The notes: generated by a model from the sequence alone, not told the origin. A DNA stretch of 53,145 nt from Prevotella sp. (GCA_017548605.1 JAFYZT010000012.1:1-53145); one strand, 5' to 3'; numbered from the stretch's first letter, positions 43,449-51,952 are shown. Made by a program: numbers and translations.

Positions 43449-44129
43449 CTATTTGTTCGAGGACCTCACCAACGCTTGCCATAGCTCATCGTCAGGCAAT
43501 TGAGCCGTTACTGTTACGTTCTTTTTGCTGACAGGATGTGTGAATTGCAAATATCTGCTTAGCAAAGATATGCTACCATCGGGATTGCTACGCGGTGCCC
43601 CGTATTTTAGGTCGCCCTTTATGGGACATCCTATATGTGCCAACTGACAGCGTATCTGGTGGTGACGGCCGGTAAAGAGGCGCACCTCAATAAGGTGGTA
43701 GCGTTCCGAATGTGCGATGACACGATAGTGAAGGTGTGCCTTTTTAGCATTTGGCACCTCACGGTCGTAAGCGTAACTCTTATTCTGTCGTTCGTTTCGT
43801 ACGAGCCAATGTACCAAGTCACCCTCTTCCATTTCAGGGCACCTTGCCGTTATGGCCCAGTACGTTTTCTGCACCTCCCCCTTTTGAAACATCTCATTGA
43901 GTCGGGAGAGTGCCTTTGATGTTCGTGAGAAGACGACAAGTCCCGCCACTGGACGATCAAGACGATGCACAACACCGAGGAACACGTTTCCCGGTTTGTT
44001 GTACTTCGTCTTGATGTAATCCTTCACCGTATCAGAAAGTGGCTTGTCGCCCGTTTTGTCGCCTTGGACGATTTCGCCACTTTCTTTATGTACGATGATG
44101 ATATGGTTATCTTCGTAAACGACCTTCAT
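43449..44129 (-). CDS. RluA-family RNA pseudouridine synthase
   Basis: 226 residues from ATG 44129, whose A is also the last base of the fabG stop codon, indicating tight coupling. It isomerises uridine to pseudouridine in rRNA or tRNA. The catalytic aspartate is D58 in VHRLDRPVAGL; the GRHHQIRCQLAHIGCPIKGD segment is also typical. There is no S4 domain, so it is the short RluA/RluC-like form; the target site cannot be predicted. Confidence 0.92.
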   Translation of the reverse strand: MKVVYEDNHIIIVHKESGEIVQGDKTGDKPLSDTVKDYIKTKYNKPGNVFLGVVHRLDRPVAGLVVFSRTSKALSRLNEMFQKGEVQKTYWAITARCPEMEEGDLVHWLVRNERQNKSYAYDREVPNAKKAHLHYRVIAHSERYHLIEVRLFTGRHHQIRCQLAHIGCPIKGDLKYGAPRSNPDGSISLLSRYLQFTHPVSKKNVTVTAQLPDDELWQALVRSSNK

Positions 44130-44875
44130 CACATATTCATGCCGCCGTCTACCTGAATCACCTGTCCTGTGACATAGGATGATAAGTCGGAGGCGAGGAA
44201 TGTTGCCACGTTGGCGATATCTTCAACCGTACCACCTCGACGAAGTGGTATTTTCTGTATCCATTCCTGACGCACATTATCTGGCAGAGCCTGTGTCATG
44301 GCCGTATCGATGAATCCTGGGGCTATGGCGTTGGCACGAATGCCCCGGCTGCCAATCTCCTGTCCTATGCTCTTTGCCAGTGCGATAAGACCAGCCTTGG
44401 AAGCAGCGTAGTTGCACTGTCCTGCGTTTCCATGCACGCCTACCACAGAAGCCATGTTGATGATAGAGCCGCTGCGCTGCCTCATCATGATAGGAGTCAC
44501 AGCATGAATGAAATTGAACGCCGACTTCAAGTTAACGGCAATGACGGCATCCCACTGAGCCTCGGTCATGCGCATCATCAGTCCATCCTTTGTGATACCA
44601 GCATTGTTGACGAGTATGTCAATGGCACCGAATTCCTCTTTAACCTGGTTGACCACCTCTTCTGTCTGCGCAAAGTCGGCCGCGTTGCTGGCATATCCTT
44701 TAGCCTTGACTCCTTTTGCGGCTATCTCCTGTTCAGTGGCCTGTCCATTTTCGTCGATAACGAGGTCGGTGAATGCCACATTGGCTCCTTCTTCTGCAAA
44801 CTTCAGTGCTATCGCTTTTCCGATACCACGTGCGGCTCCTGTGATGAGAGCCGTCTTACCTTGTAATAATCCCAT
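44129..44875 (-). CDS. fabG: 3-oxoacyl-[acyl-carrier-protein] reductase
   Basis: 248 residues, the usual FabG length. It reduces 3-ketoacyl-ACP with NADPH in fatty acid elongation. The cofactor loop TGAARGIGKAIA, NNAG, the catalytic Ser and YAASK, and the C-terminal YVTGQVIQVDGGMNM are all present. Downstream of a TetR gene across a 9-nt repeat array and overlapping the pseudouridine synthase gene by one base. Confidence 0.96.
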   Translation of the reverse strand: MGLLQGKTALITGAARGIGKAIALKFAEEGANVAFTDLVIDENGQATEQEIAAKGVKAKGYASNAADFAQTEEVVNQVKEEFGAIDILVNNAGITKDGLMMRMTEAQWDAVIAVNLKSAFNFIHAVTPIMMRQRSGSIINMASVVGVHGNAGQCNYAASKAGLIALAKSIGQEIGSRGIRANAIAPGFIDTAMTQALPDNVRQEWIQKIPLRRGGTVEDIANVATFLASDLSSYVTGQVIQVDGGMNM

Positions 44876-44912
44876 GTTATTTATAGTTATTTAATCTTTT
44901 CAATATTTTAAC

Positions 44913-44984
44913 AGTTATGATAGTTGTTATAGAAGCTATAGTTGCAATAGAATTTATAGTTGTTATTGTGATTATAGATTCTAC
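44913..44984. repeat. Eight-unit array with 9-nt period in the fabG leader
   Basis: AGTTATGAT, AGTTGTTAT, AGAAGCTAT, AGTTGCAAT, AGAATTTAT, AGTTGTTAT, TGTGATTAT, AGATTCTAC with no phase break over 72 bp. It starts 4 nt beyond the TetR stop codon and fills most of the gap to fabG. A related 9-nt array is at 52821-52874. Confidence 0.85.
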
Positions 44985-44988
44985 AGAA

Positions 44989-45582
44989 TTATTTGGGGAA
45001 TCGTTTTCCGAGAGCACCATAGACGACTTTCGCCACAAGCGGTTTGCTTGTTTCCTCAGTCAATCCGTGTCCCAGTCTACCATAAATATAAGGTACTTCC
45101 AATCCTTTGATACAATAATGGGTAATGTCAGCCACCAATTCGACGTCATCGATATCAAACTCCCCTTCCGCCTTTGCGTCGGAATAGACTTTTCGGAAGA
45201 GTTGTATTTCATCCTCATCGAATTTTTTCCGAACTTTCTCCACCATCCAGATGTTACGGAAAAATTCAGCCCTTAGGTTTCCGTTGCGAACCACTGTTTC
45301 CTTAATCATAAACAGATGGGTGTAAATGAGTTCAATAATTTTATCCTGTGGACTGATTTTTTTCGCAGCCACCTCGTCCATTTTGTCGGAGAGACGTTCC
45401 AACTCCGATTCTATTACGGCATAATAGACATCGTCCTTGCTTTTAAAATAGGTATACAAGGTGCGTCGTCCTCTTCCCGAAGCCACGGCAATGTCATTCA
45501 TGGTGGTACTTTCGATACCGTTTTTTGCGAACAGCTGTCGTGCCACATCGACGAGTTTTTGTCTGGTTTTTGAAATAGACAT
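44989..45582 (-). CDS. TetR-family transcriptional regulator
   Basis: 197 residues. The N-terminal helix-turn-helix (LFAKNGIESTTMNDIAVASG, then RRTLYTYFKSKDD) is typical; the C-terminal ligand domain is unremarkable. It lies upstream of fabG on the same strand, so a role in fatty acid control is plausible but unproven. A palindrome over its own promoter start (45598-45625) suggests autorepression. Confidence 0.9.
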   Translation of the reverse strand: MSISKTRQKLVDVARQLFAKNGIESTTMNDIAVASGRGRRTLYTYFKSKDDVYYAVIESELERLSDKMDEVAAKKISPQDKIIELIYTHLFMIKETVVRNGNLRAEFFRNIWMVEKVRKKFDEDEIQLFRKVYSDAKAEGEFDIDDVELVADITHYCIKGLEVPYIYGRLGHGLTEETSKPLVAKVVYGALGKRFPK

Positions 45583-45597
45583 AATTCAATCCTCCAT

Positions 45598-45629
45598 TTT
45601 GCACATCGTTAATGATGTGTGCAAAAATA
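45598..45629 (-). promoter_or_regulatory. TetR gene -7 box and palindromic operator
   Basis: TATTTTTG on the minus strand at 45622-45629. Immediately downstream CACATC (45602-45607), 6 nt, GATGTG (45614-45619) form an exact inverted repeat within a longer near-palindrome flanked by TTTG and CAAA (45598-45625), covering the expected transcription start. Confidence 0.7.
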
Positions 45630-45713
45630 GATGATTTCTTTTAATTATGCAAATAATTATGTAAAATTAATAGAAAAAAGCCGATTTTTATGAAATATAT
45701 CAAGTATAATGAT

Positions 45714-45721
45714 TATTTTTG
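45714..45721 (+). promoter_or_regulatory. -7 box of the WG-like secreted protein gene
   Basis: TATTTTTG followed by CAGG, 44 nt before ATG 45766. The likely promoter of a two-gene unit with the patatin gene. Confidence 0.6.
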
Positions 45722-45765
45722 CAGGGAATGATGTTGTTTACTAATCCTTTATCATTATATCTATT

Positions 45766-47544
45766 ATGAAACACCTATTACTATTCATATCGGTCGTTTT
45801 CGGTGTTGCCCTGACGGCAGACGCCCAGTTCAATATCCCCCCTGTCACGGGGGTGATGTGTGCCGACTGCGGTGCCGCCAATGGTGAGAACCACCGACCC
45901 AGTTGCAAGTGGTACGAGGGAAGCAGTGACGACGATGACAACTCCACTTCCACCCCGAGCACGTCGCAGACACCCTCGGCGCCGAAGCCCTCGACCCACC
46001 TGCGCGACTACACCCCTCAGAAGACCGAGGCGGAGTTGCGTGCGGAACGGGAGCGTCAGAGAGCCAGAGAAGAAGAAGAGCGTCGGCAAGAGGCTGCCCG
46101 TATTCATGAGGCGTATCTTAGGATACCTGCCGCAGAACGTGAGATGTATGAAAGCATTAAAGAGCAGGAACGTGGCGATTATCGCGTATGTAGCGTGTCG
46201 GGCAAGGGCATGGGTGTCTGGAAAAAATCCAGCGACGGCACTGCCTGGCACTACCCCCCACATTACGAGCGCATCTGGATGATGGACGGTTCCACTGCGA
46301 CCATGCAGCTGAAGTCCACCAAGAAGTGGGGTGTGGAAGATGTAGAAGAACACGAGACCATCATTGACTATGAATACGACGAGGTGAAGTATTACCCTGA
46401 ACTGTCATCGCTGTTTCTCAACAAACGCGACGAATATAGTCGCAACCACTGGGTACTCTTCTCTGGCATCGGAATAATAACCAATTATGACGGATACGAT
46501 TTCGACTTCCAGGATGTGGAACTCAAAGACAATCCCTACCGTGCCTACTGCCAGTTGCAAGACGGCCGATGGCTCATCCTCAACAACATTGACAAATATC
46601 CAGAAGACCCGCTGGGCATAACCATCAGCCGTGTGGTGGACAGTGTGGAGGACCATAAAGTATATCTTGACGGTCATTATCAGGACTGCTTGATTGTGTC
46701 GGAGCCTGACGACGACGGCAAGGTACAGTTTGGACTGATGACCACCGACGGCGAGTTGTTCAGCGACATCAATTATGACAAGATAGAGAAAATGGGGCCA
46801 TTTTCCAATTATGTCAAGGTGTGGAAAGATGGCAAGTGCGGGGTTTTGGAATTGGTTTCAAATCGCGACGCTGACGACGGAAAGACCTATTACGGCTTTA
46901 TGGAGACCATCGCGCCCAAGTATGACATGTTTAAGACCGAGCACTTGATGTTGGCCAAAGACCCGAAGACCTACACCTATTGTATTGTGGGCAACGAGGA
47001 CAAGTATGCGCTGACGCTGGCCGACGTGGAGAAGCCTGTGACGCTGCCCACCATCTATACCGCCGCCGAGGTGGAACGATTCGCACCTCGTCTCTTCTCA
47101 GAAGGCAAGAAGACCACGCCTGTGAGAGAGGATGTGGATAACGACTACAAGGCGTTCTGTGAGACCCGGGCCATCAACGTGCTGCAACGTCTCAATTCGG
47201 CAACCGACAAGGACGAGGCCGTCTATCAGGCACATCAAGACCTGAAAGAAGAGAAATTGCAGAAAGATTACCTCACCATACAGCACGAGCTGCACCGCAG
47301 GGATTATAAGCTGGGCCGTTACGACAAGGCCCGTCAGGCGTATGAGGTGCAGACGGCATGGGGCACGGTGATGCTTCCCGTGCCGCAGTCGGATGCCGAG
47401 GGAGTGAAGAAAGCCTGGAAGGGCGCCGTTCAGGATATGACAATCCGTCCAGCATTGCAATTAAACCAAGACACCTACCGTCCCGTGGTTGCCGGCATCA
47501 GTGCCTTGGTCAATGGCAAGGTATATGGTGTGGAGCAGCCATGA
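45766..47544 (+). CDS. Large secreted protein with WG-like repeats, function unknown
   Basis: 592 residues with a signal peptide ending TADAQ. A small cysteine motif (CADCGAANGENHRPSC, about 32-47) resembles a zinc knuckle; a Ser/Thr/Pro stretch and a charged coiled coil rich in Arg and Glu (about 85-120) follow. Segments such as VKVWKDGKCGVLELVS and YCQLQDGRWLILNN recall WG beta-propeller repeats. The function is unknown. The patatin gene starts 15 bp later, so the two are likely made together. Confidence 0.75.
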   Translation: MKHLLLFISVVFGVALTADAQFNIPPVTGVMCADCGAANGENHRPSCKWYEGSSDDDDNSTSTPSTSQTPSAPKPSTHLRDYTPQKTEAELRAERERQRAREEEERRQEAARIHEAYLRIPAAEREMYESIKEQERGDYRVCSVSGKGMGVWKKSSDGTAWHYPPHYERIWMMDGSTATMQLKSTKKWGVEDVEEHETIIDYEYDEVKYYPELSSLFLNKRDEYSRNHWVLFSGIGIITNYDGYDFDFQDVELKDNPYRAYCQLQDGRWLILNNIDKYPEDPLGITISRVVDSVEDHKVYLDGHYQDCLIVSEPDDDGKVQFGLMTTDGELFSDINYDKIEKMGPFSNYVKVWKDGKCGVLELVSNRDADDGKTYYGFMETIAPKYDMFKTEHLMLAKDPKTYTYCIVGNEDKYALTLADVEKPVTLPTIYTAAEVERFAPRLFSEGKKTTPVREDVDNDYKAFCETRAINVLQRLNSATDKDEAVYQAHQDLKEEKLQKDYLTIQHELHRRDYKLGRYDKARQAYEVQTAWGTVMLPVPQSDAEGVKKAWKGAVQDMTIRPALQLNQDTYRPVVAGISALVNGKVYGVEQP

Positions 47545-47559
47545 ATCTAATTCTGTGTC

Positions 47560-49800
47560 ATGAAGCAACTTCTCATCATCTTGTTTATTTTTCTCGGGAT
47601 TGCTCAGCGAACAATGAGTCAGGAGGAGGAGCCCCGAAAGAAAGTGGCTCTGGTGCTCAGTGGCGGCGGTGCCAAGGGAGTAGCCCACATCGGAGTACTG
47701 AAAGTGTTGGAAAGAGCCGGCATTCCTATCGACCTTATTACAGGTACCAGCATGGGCAGTCTTGTCGGTGGTCTGTATTGCTGCGGTAACAGTGCAACTC
47801 GCCTTGACTCCATAGTCAGGGCTCAGGACTGGACGGAAGTATTCTCCGACAAGGAAGACTTACGATACCAAAGTTTGAAAGAACGAGAGTTTCAAAATAC
47901 CTATGTCTTCTCGACCAGTCTTCGTTTGAAGAAAAGAATAAGACCAATAGGTGGCGGTATCATTATCGGCAAGAACGTCGGCAAGCTTCTAAACACGTTA
48001 ACGACCCCGTATAACGATTCCATAGATTTCAACACTCTTCCCATCCCCTTTGCCTGTGTGGCCACAAACGTTGTGGACAACAGCGAGGTGGTATTCCATA
48101 ATGGTATTCTGAGTGAAGCCATGCGTGCGAGCATGTCGATTCCCGGCGCCTTCTCTCCTGTAAGAAAAGGCGACCAGGTACTTGTTGACGGTGGTTTACG
48201 TAACAATTATCCTGCCGACATAGCCAAAGAGATGGGTGCCGACTATATCATCGGAGTGTCCGTTGCCAGCAAGCTGAAGAAAGCCGATAAATTGCGTACA
48301 GGCACCGACATTTTGCTTCAGATTGTTGATTTCAACTGCAAGAACAAATTTGATGAGAACATTGCCATCACCGACATTCCCATCATTGTCGACACTGAAG
48401 GTTACAGTTCAGCCTCTTTCAGTCCATCCGCCATTGACACACTGATTCGTAGGGGCGAAGAAGCTGCCATGGCGCACTGGGATGAAATCATCGCCCTCAA
48501 AGAGAAGATTTATCCGTCACATCTGAAGCCCCGTCATCAAGATGTCGTTCAAGAACCATTGTCAGACAACCCTTCATACAGAATCGGTGAACTGCGATTT
48601 GAAAACATGCTCCGCAGTGACGAACATTTCATCCGTACGAAATTTAAACTTCGTGAAGGTGACAGTATCGATACCGACCTAACGCATCTCATCATGACCT
48701 CCATCCGTATGGATCGTTTTTATGAGAGTGCAGATATACACATCGAACGAAATGCCGTTGAAATGTCTGATGGTACTAAGGCTGACAGAATAACGCTGAT
48801 AGCCGGCGACAAACGTCCCAACAAGATGAACGTTGGCATCCGTTTTGACACAGAAGAGATTGTTGCGTTACAAACCAATCTCGCCTTTCCCATCCGCCAT
48901 AAACTGCCCATGGAATTCGACTTTACGCTCCGCTTAGGCAAACGCATCAAGGCAGAAGCCAATCTGGAGTTTCACCCCACCAGCATTATCACTCCTACCC
49001 TCACCTTTGGTTTCCACCGCAATGATTACTTCCTCTATGAATATGGCAAGAAGAGTTATGACCTGAGTTATAACCGATTATTTGTCAAAGCTGCTCCACT
49101 TACCTTCAATGTCCGCAATTTCTATTTTAGCATCGGGGCTGCTATTGACTATTACTTCAATTACGACCTGCTGCTCGACCAAGTAGAAGAGCACTACATG
49201 GAGATGCCCAAGCGTGAGCATTTCATCAGTTACTTCGCCAAGGTAGATTACAATAGCGAGAACAATTGGTATTTCCCTACCCGTGGAAGTAAGTTAAAGG
49301 TGCAATATGGCTATTACACTGACAATTTTATCAAATTGAACGATGACATCGGTTTGCATGAGGTGAGTGCCATGTGGCGTACCAATTTTCCTATAAGCCG
49401 GCATCTCTCCATCCAGCCTATGTTATACGGCCGTCTTCTCCACTACGACGACACCCCTGTCATTCTATGCAATATCATGGGCGGTGAATGGTTCGGCCAT
49501 TATATTGAACAGCAACTGCCCTTTGCCGGAGTAGGGCATATTGAACTTCAATATGACAAATTCTTAGCAGCCCAGTTACAAGCTCAATATTCACTGACCA
49601 CTAACAACATCATCCTATTAAAATTTGCTGTAGCTGAGGATGATGACAAATACAGTGATCTATTTAAAAGCAAGGTAATGCTTGGCAGTTCACTAAGTTA
49701 CTATTACAATGCTTTGACAGGGCCTGTCGGTTTGTCGTTGGGCTACAGCAATGTGACCAAGAAACCCTATTTTTACATTAATCTTGGCTATGTGTTCTGA
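47560..49800 (+). CDS. Patatin-like phospholipase with outer-membrane barrel domain
   Basis: 746 residues with a signal peptide (MKQLLIILFIFLGIAQRTMS). The patatin domain has the oxyanion loop SGGGAKGVAHIG, nucleophile S64 in GTSMGS and catalytic D210 in DGGLRNNYP. A POTRA-like stretch (about 340-420) and a C-terminal BamA-type barrel ending in YFYINLGYVF follow. The layout resembles PlpD-type (type Vd) proteins, in which a lipid hydrolase is attached to its own outer-membrane barrel. The substrate is unknown. Confidence 0.9.
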   Translation: MKQLLIILFIFLGIAQRTMSQEEEPRKKVALVLSGGGAKGVAHIGVLKVLERAGIPIDLITGTSMGSLVGGLYCCGNSATRLDSIVRAQDWTEVFSDKEDLRYQSLKEREFQNTYVFSTSLRLKKRIRPIGGGIIIGKNVGKLLNTLTTPYNDSIDFNTLPIPFACVATNVVDNSEVVFHNGILSEAMRASMSIPGAFSPVRKGDQVLVDGGLRNNYPADIAKEMGADYIIGVSVASKLKKADKLRTGTDILLQIVDFNCKNKFDENIAITDIPIIVDTEGYSSASFSPSAIDTLIRRGEEAAMAHWDEIIALKEKIYPSHLKPRHQDVVQEPLSDNPSYRIGELRFENMLRSDEHFIRTKFKLREGDSIDTDLTHLIMTSIRMDRFYESADIHIERNAVEMSDGTKADRITLIAGDKRPNKMNVGIRFDTEEIVALQTNLAFPIRHKLPMEFDFTLRLGKRIKAEANLEFHPTSIITPTLTFGFHRNDYFLYEYGKKSYDLSYNRLFVKAAPLTFNVRNFYFSIGAAIDYYFNYDLLLDQVEEHYMEMPKREHFISYFAKVDYNSENNWYFPTRGSKLKVQYGYYTDNFIKLNDDIGLHEVSAMWRTNFPISRHLSIQPMLYGRLLHYDDTPVILCNIMGGEWFGHYIEQQLPFAGVGHIELQYDKFLAAQLQAQYSLTTNNIILLKFAVAEDDDKYSDLFKSKVMLGSSLSYYYNALTGPVGLSLGYSNVTKKPYFYINLGYVF

Positions 49801-49847
49801 AAAGGTAAAAAGGTAAAAGGGTGAAAAAGTAAAACGGGAAAAAAATA
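49800..49847. repeat. 8-nt-period repeat after the patatin gene
   Basis: AAAAGGTA, AAAAGGTA, AAAGGGTG, AAAAAGTA, AAACGGGA, AAAAAATA in phase, beginning with the last base of the stop codon. No terminator hairpin is visible here. Confidence 0.7.
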
Positions 49848-49939
49848 ATGGGGAGATGGGGTAATGACTAGTTATTTTCATAAAAATCCGAGAAAATAAC
49901 CAAGGTTTTTGTTAAAAGTGGGAAAAAAGAGGGAAAAGA

Positions 49940-49971
49940 TTTGGTTTTACCACGGAAAAGCATTACCTTTG
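49940..49971 (+). promoter_or_regulatory. Initiator tRNA promoter
   Basis: TTTG (49940-49943), 20 nt, TACCTTTG (49964-49971): perfect consensus, 21 nt before the mature tRNA. Confidence 0.85.
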
Positions 49972-49992
49972 CACCCACTTAACGAGAAACAT

Positions 49993-50065
49993 CGCGGAGT
50001 GGAGCAGTTGGTAGCTCGCCAGGCTCATAACCTGGAGGTCGCACGTTCGAATCCTGCCTCCGCAA
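49993..50065 (+). tRNA. tRNA-fMet (initiator, anticodon CAT)
   Basis: 73 nt up to the discriminator A, no encoded CCA. The C1-A72 mismatch and A11-U24 pair mark it as initiator rather than elongator Met. Two features are unusual: the anticodon stem has A29-U41, G30-C40, G31-C39 instead of three G-C pairs, and the T stem has a C52-C62 mismatch (GCACG opposite CCTGC). The 3' end from position 56 on, with the terminator, is repeated at 50199-50248. Confidence 0.92.
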
Positions 50066-50097
50066 CTATGGAGTCCGATTAACATCGGACTTCTTTT
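50048..50097. repeat. 50-bp direct repeat, copy 1 (tRNA 3' end plus terminator)
   Basis: Runs from tRNA position 56 through the terminator T-tract. Copy 2 at 50199-50248 differs at one base (G50077 versus A50228). The offset is 151 bp, leaving a 101-bp insert between the copies. Confidence 0.9.
50072..50097 (+). terminator. Initiator tRNA terminator
   Basis: AGTCCGAT, TAAC loop, ATCGGACT, then TCTTTT. The duplicated version at 50223-50248 has one mismatch in the stem. Confidence 0.85.
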
Positions 50098-50198
50098 GTT
50101 TATAGGCAGTTTCTCACGTGCGACCAAGGTCGCCCTGTTATCTCGCAACAATGATGTCGCCACCGCTGCGCGACAGGCGACTGTTGCTTGATGAAGAA
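50098..50198. other. 101-bp structured insert between tRNA-end repeats
   Basis: Contains a bulged hairpin: GCAACA (50145-50150) plus GTCGCC (50156-50161) pair with GGCGAC (50176-50181) and TGTTGC (50182-50187). No ORF or recognised element. It looks like a remnant left between duplicated attachment-like sequences. Confidence 0.55.
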
Positions 50199-50248
50199 CG
50201 AATCCTGCCTCCGCAACTATGGAGTCCAATTAACATCGGACTTCTTTT
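50199..50248. repeat. 50-bp direct repeat, copy 2
   Basis: 49 of 50 bases match 50048-50097. There is no 5' tRNA half in front of it, so it cannot make a tRNA. It ends 5 bp before the stop codon of the M48 protease gene on the other strand. Confidence 0.9.
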
Positions 50249-50252
50249 TATA

Positions 50253-51248
50253 TTAGAATTGTTCGAGAATTTGTATGCGTTTTGCAGTATCGGGATGTGT
50301 ACTGAAGAGCGAGTTGAAAAAACTCATAAATCCCGCTTTAATACCTTGGGGGTGTATGATATACAACTGAGCAATGTCATCGCGTTTCACCTGTCCAAGT
50401 CCAGGATCACAAGATATTTTGCGCAGGGCGGAAGCCAGTGCCAGCGGATCGCCACAGAGTTCAGCTCCTCCAGCATCTGCCATATACTCTCTTTTTCGAG
50501 ATATGGCAAAACGAGTTAGCAATCCAAAGAAATAAGCGATAGCACTACATATCAACCCTATGATTAATACAATAAACGCACCTCCCACATTATTATCCCG
50601 ACTTCTACTTGAACCTGAGGACCACAAAAGACCATACATCACTCTGACAGTAAGGCTCATAATGGTGGAGATAATGCCCACGAAGATAATACTGGTGATA
50701 AGCAATCGGGTGTCGCGGTTTCGAATATGCGTCAGTTCATGCCCCACAACACCAGCCAATTCATTATCGTCAAGCAGGTTGATAAGTCCTGTAGTAAGCG
50801 TCACGGCATAACTTTTTTTGTCGATACCACTGGCATAGGCGTTCAGCTGCGGATCGTCAACCACAAAGATTTGCGGCATATCCATGCCACATGTCATGGT
50901 GAGATTTTCAACGATGTTATACACCCGCATATTTTCCTTCCTTGTCAATGGTCTTGCACCAGTCGCATGTTTGATCATCGAAGAATTGAAGAAATAGGCG
51001 ATGGTAAACCATATGGCTACGCCACCCACGACCCACGGCAATACGTGCAGAAATTCTTCCCATACCAATGCCATGTCGAAAGTAGAAATAGTTTCTCCAC
51101 TGGCTGTGGTATATGACCCCTGCACATAAAAAAGCACATAGATGAAGACCCACACCATTGCCAGAATGATTATGGGAAACATCAACAGCAACAACACGCT
51201 GAGCATATTGTTGCGGCTGATCTGGGTCTGCATTCCTACATATCGCAC
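50253..51248 (-). CDS. M48-family membrane metallopeptidase (HtpX-like)
   Basis: 331 residues. Two N-terminal membrane spans, the zinc site HELTH in VVGHELTHIRNRDTR, further spans, and a downstream glutamate in REYMADAGGAEL. HtpX-type proteases degrade damaged membrane proteins. ATG 51233 (MQTQISRNN) is an alternative start. It follows lemA by 83 bp; the lemA-M48 pair is frequent in Bacteroidetes and other phyla, which suggests that LemA is a partner of the protease. Confidence 0.92.
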   Translation of the reverse strand: MRYVGMQTQISRNNMLSVLLLLMFPIIILAMVWVFIYVLFYVQGSYTTASGETISTFDMALVWEEFLHVLPWVVGGVAIWFTIAYFFNSSMIKHATGARPLTRKENMRVYNIVENLTMTCGMDMPQIFVVDDPQLNAYASGIDKKSYAVTLTTGLINLLDDNELAGVVGHELTHIRNRDTRLLITSIIFVGIISTIMSLTVRVMYGLLWSSGSSRSRDNNVGGAFIVLIIGLICSAIAYFFGLLTRFAISRKREYMADAGGAELCGDPLALASALRKISCDPGLGQVKRDDIAQLYIIHPQGIKAGFMSFFNSLFSTHPDTAKRIQILEQF

Positions 51249-51255
51249 CTTATTA

Positions 51256-51304
51256 CATTGAAAATTGAATGTTGAACATTAAACATTGATAATTAAACAA
51301 TCAA
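51256..51304. repeat. Seven-unit array with 7-nt period in the M48 leader
   Basis: CATTGAA, AATTGAA, TGTTGAA, CATTAAA, CATTGAT, AATTAAA, CAATCAA in phase over 49 bp, ending shortly before the M48 start (minus strand). Reverse-complement units such as TTCAATG are the same as in the array at 2761-2823. Confidence 0.75.
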
Positions 51305-51331
51305 TGTCATTCTATTCCTATGATTTCAGTA

Positions 51332-51895
51332 TCAGAAACTGATTTCCGGTGCCTTGTCGTATTCCTGACGTTCCTGTTGTGGTATTTCAATCATTGGTTC
51401 CTTTTGGAATCCGAACATGCCGGCAATAATATTCGATGGGAAAGTTTGCACGGCATTATTGAGTTCCTTAGTAGCCGAATTGAAGAATCTGCGAACGGCA
51501 GCCAGTTTGTTTTCAATGTCGGCGATTTCGCTTTGCAATTTGATGAACAGCTTGTCAGCTTGCAATTGCGGATATGCTTCAAGTGTCACCTTTAATCCAG
51601 CAAGAGCATTGGACAGTTGATTTTCAGCGATGACTTTCTCATTGACCGTATTCGCACTCATTGCCGCCGAACGTGCTTTAGTCACTTCCTCAAACACTGT
51701 TTTTTCATGTGCCGCATACCCTTTGGCCGTATTCACGAGTTGCGGGATAAGGTCATGACGTTGTTTTAACTGTACGTCTATATTTGCATAGGCGTTTTCA
51801 CGATTGTTCCTCAGTTTAACCAAACTGTTATACATACTTACCAGCCAGACCCCTATTAATACGAGAATGGCCACAATAACTAAAGCGATAATCAT
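51332..51895 (-). CDS. lemA: LemA family protein
   Basis: 187 residues from ATG 51895 (MIIALVIVAILVLIGVWLVS), a single N-terminal membrane anchor, followed by the LemA core (YNSLVKLRNNRENAYANIDV, LKQRHDLIPQLVNTAKGYAAHE) made of long helices. The frame continues upstream to 52048, but that part crosses the promoter and a terminator and is not family-like. Function is not established; it is co-transcribed with the M48 protease gene. Confidence 0.93.
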   Translation of the reverse strand: MIIALVIVAILVLIGVWLVSMYNSLVKLRNNRENAYANIDVQLKQRHDLIPQLVNTAKGYAAHEKTVFEEVTKARSAAMSANTVNEKVIAENQLSNALAGLKVTLEAYPQLQADKLFIKLQSEIADIENKLAAVRRFFNSATKELNNAVQTFPSNIIAGMFGFQKEPMIEIPQQERQEYDKAPEISF

Positions 51896-51920
51896 AATAA
51901 ACGAATTTAATAGTTTACTA

Positions 51921-51952
51921 CAAAGGTATGATAATTTTGCATCAAAAACAAG
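51921..51952 (-). promoter_or_regulatory. lemA promoter
   Basis: Minus strand CTTG (51949-51952), 20 nt, TACCTTTG (51921-51928), 26 nt before ATG 51895. Confidence 0.75.

Noticed and set aside
49963-50229. 88-codon minus-strand ORF containing GGRIRTCDLQVMS
   Set aside because: This is the well-known spurious translation of the complement of a tRNA gene; the frame is a shadow of tRNA-fMet and its duplicated end.
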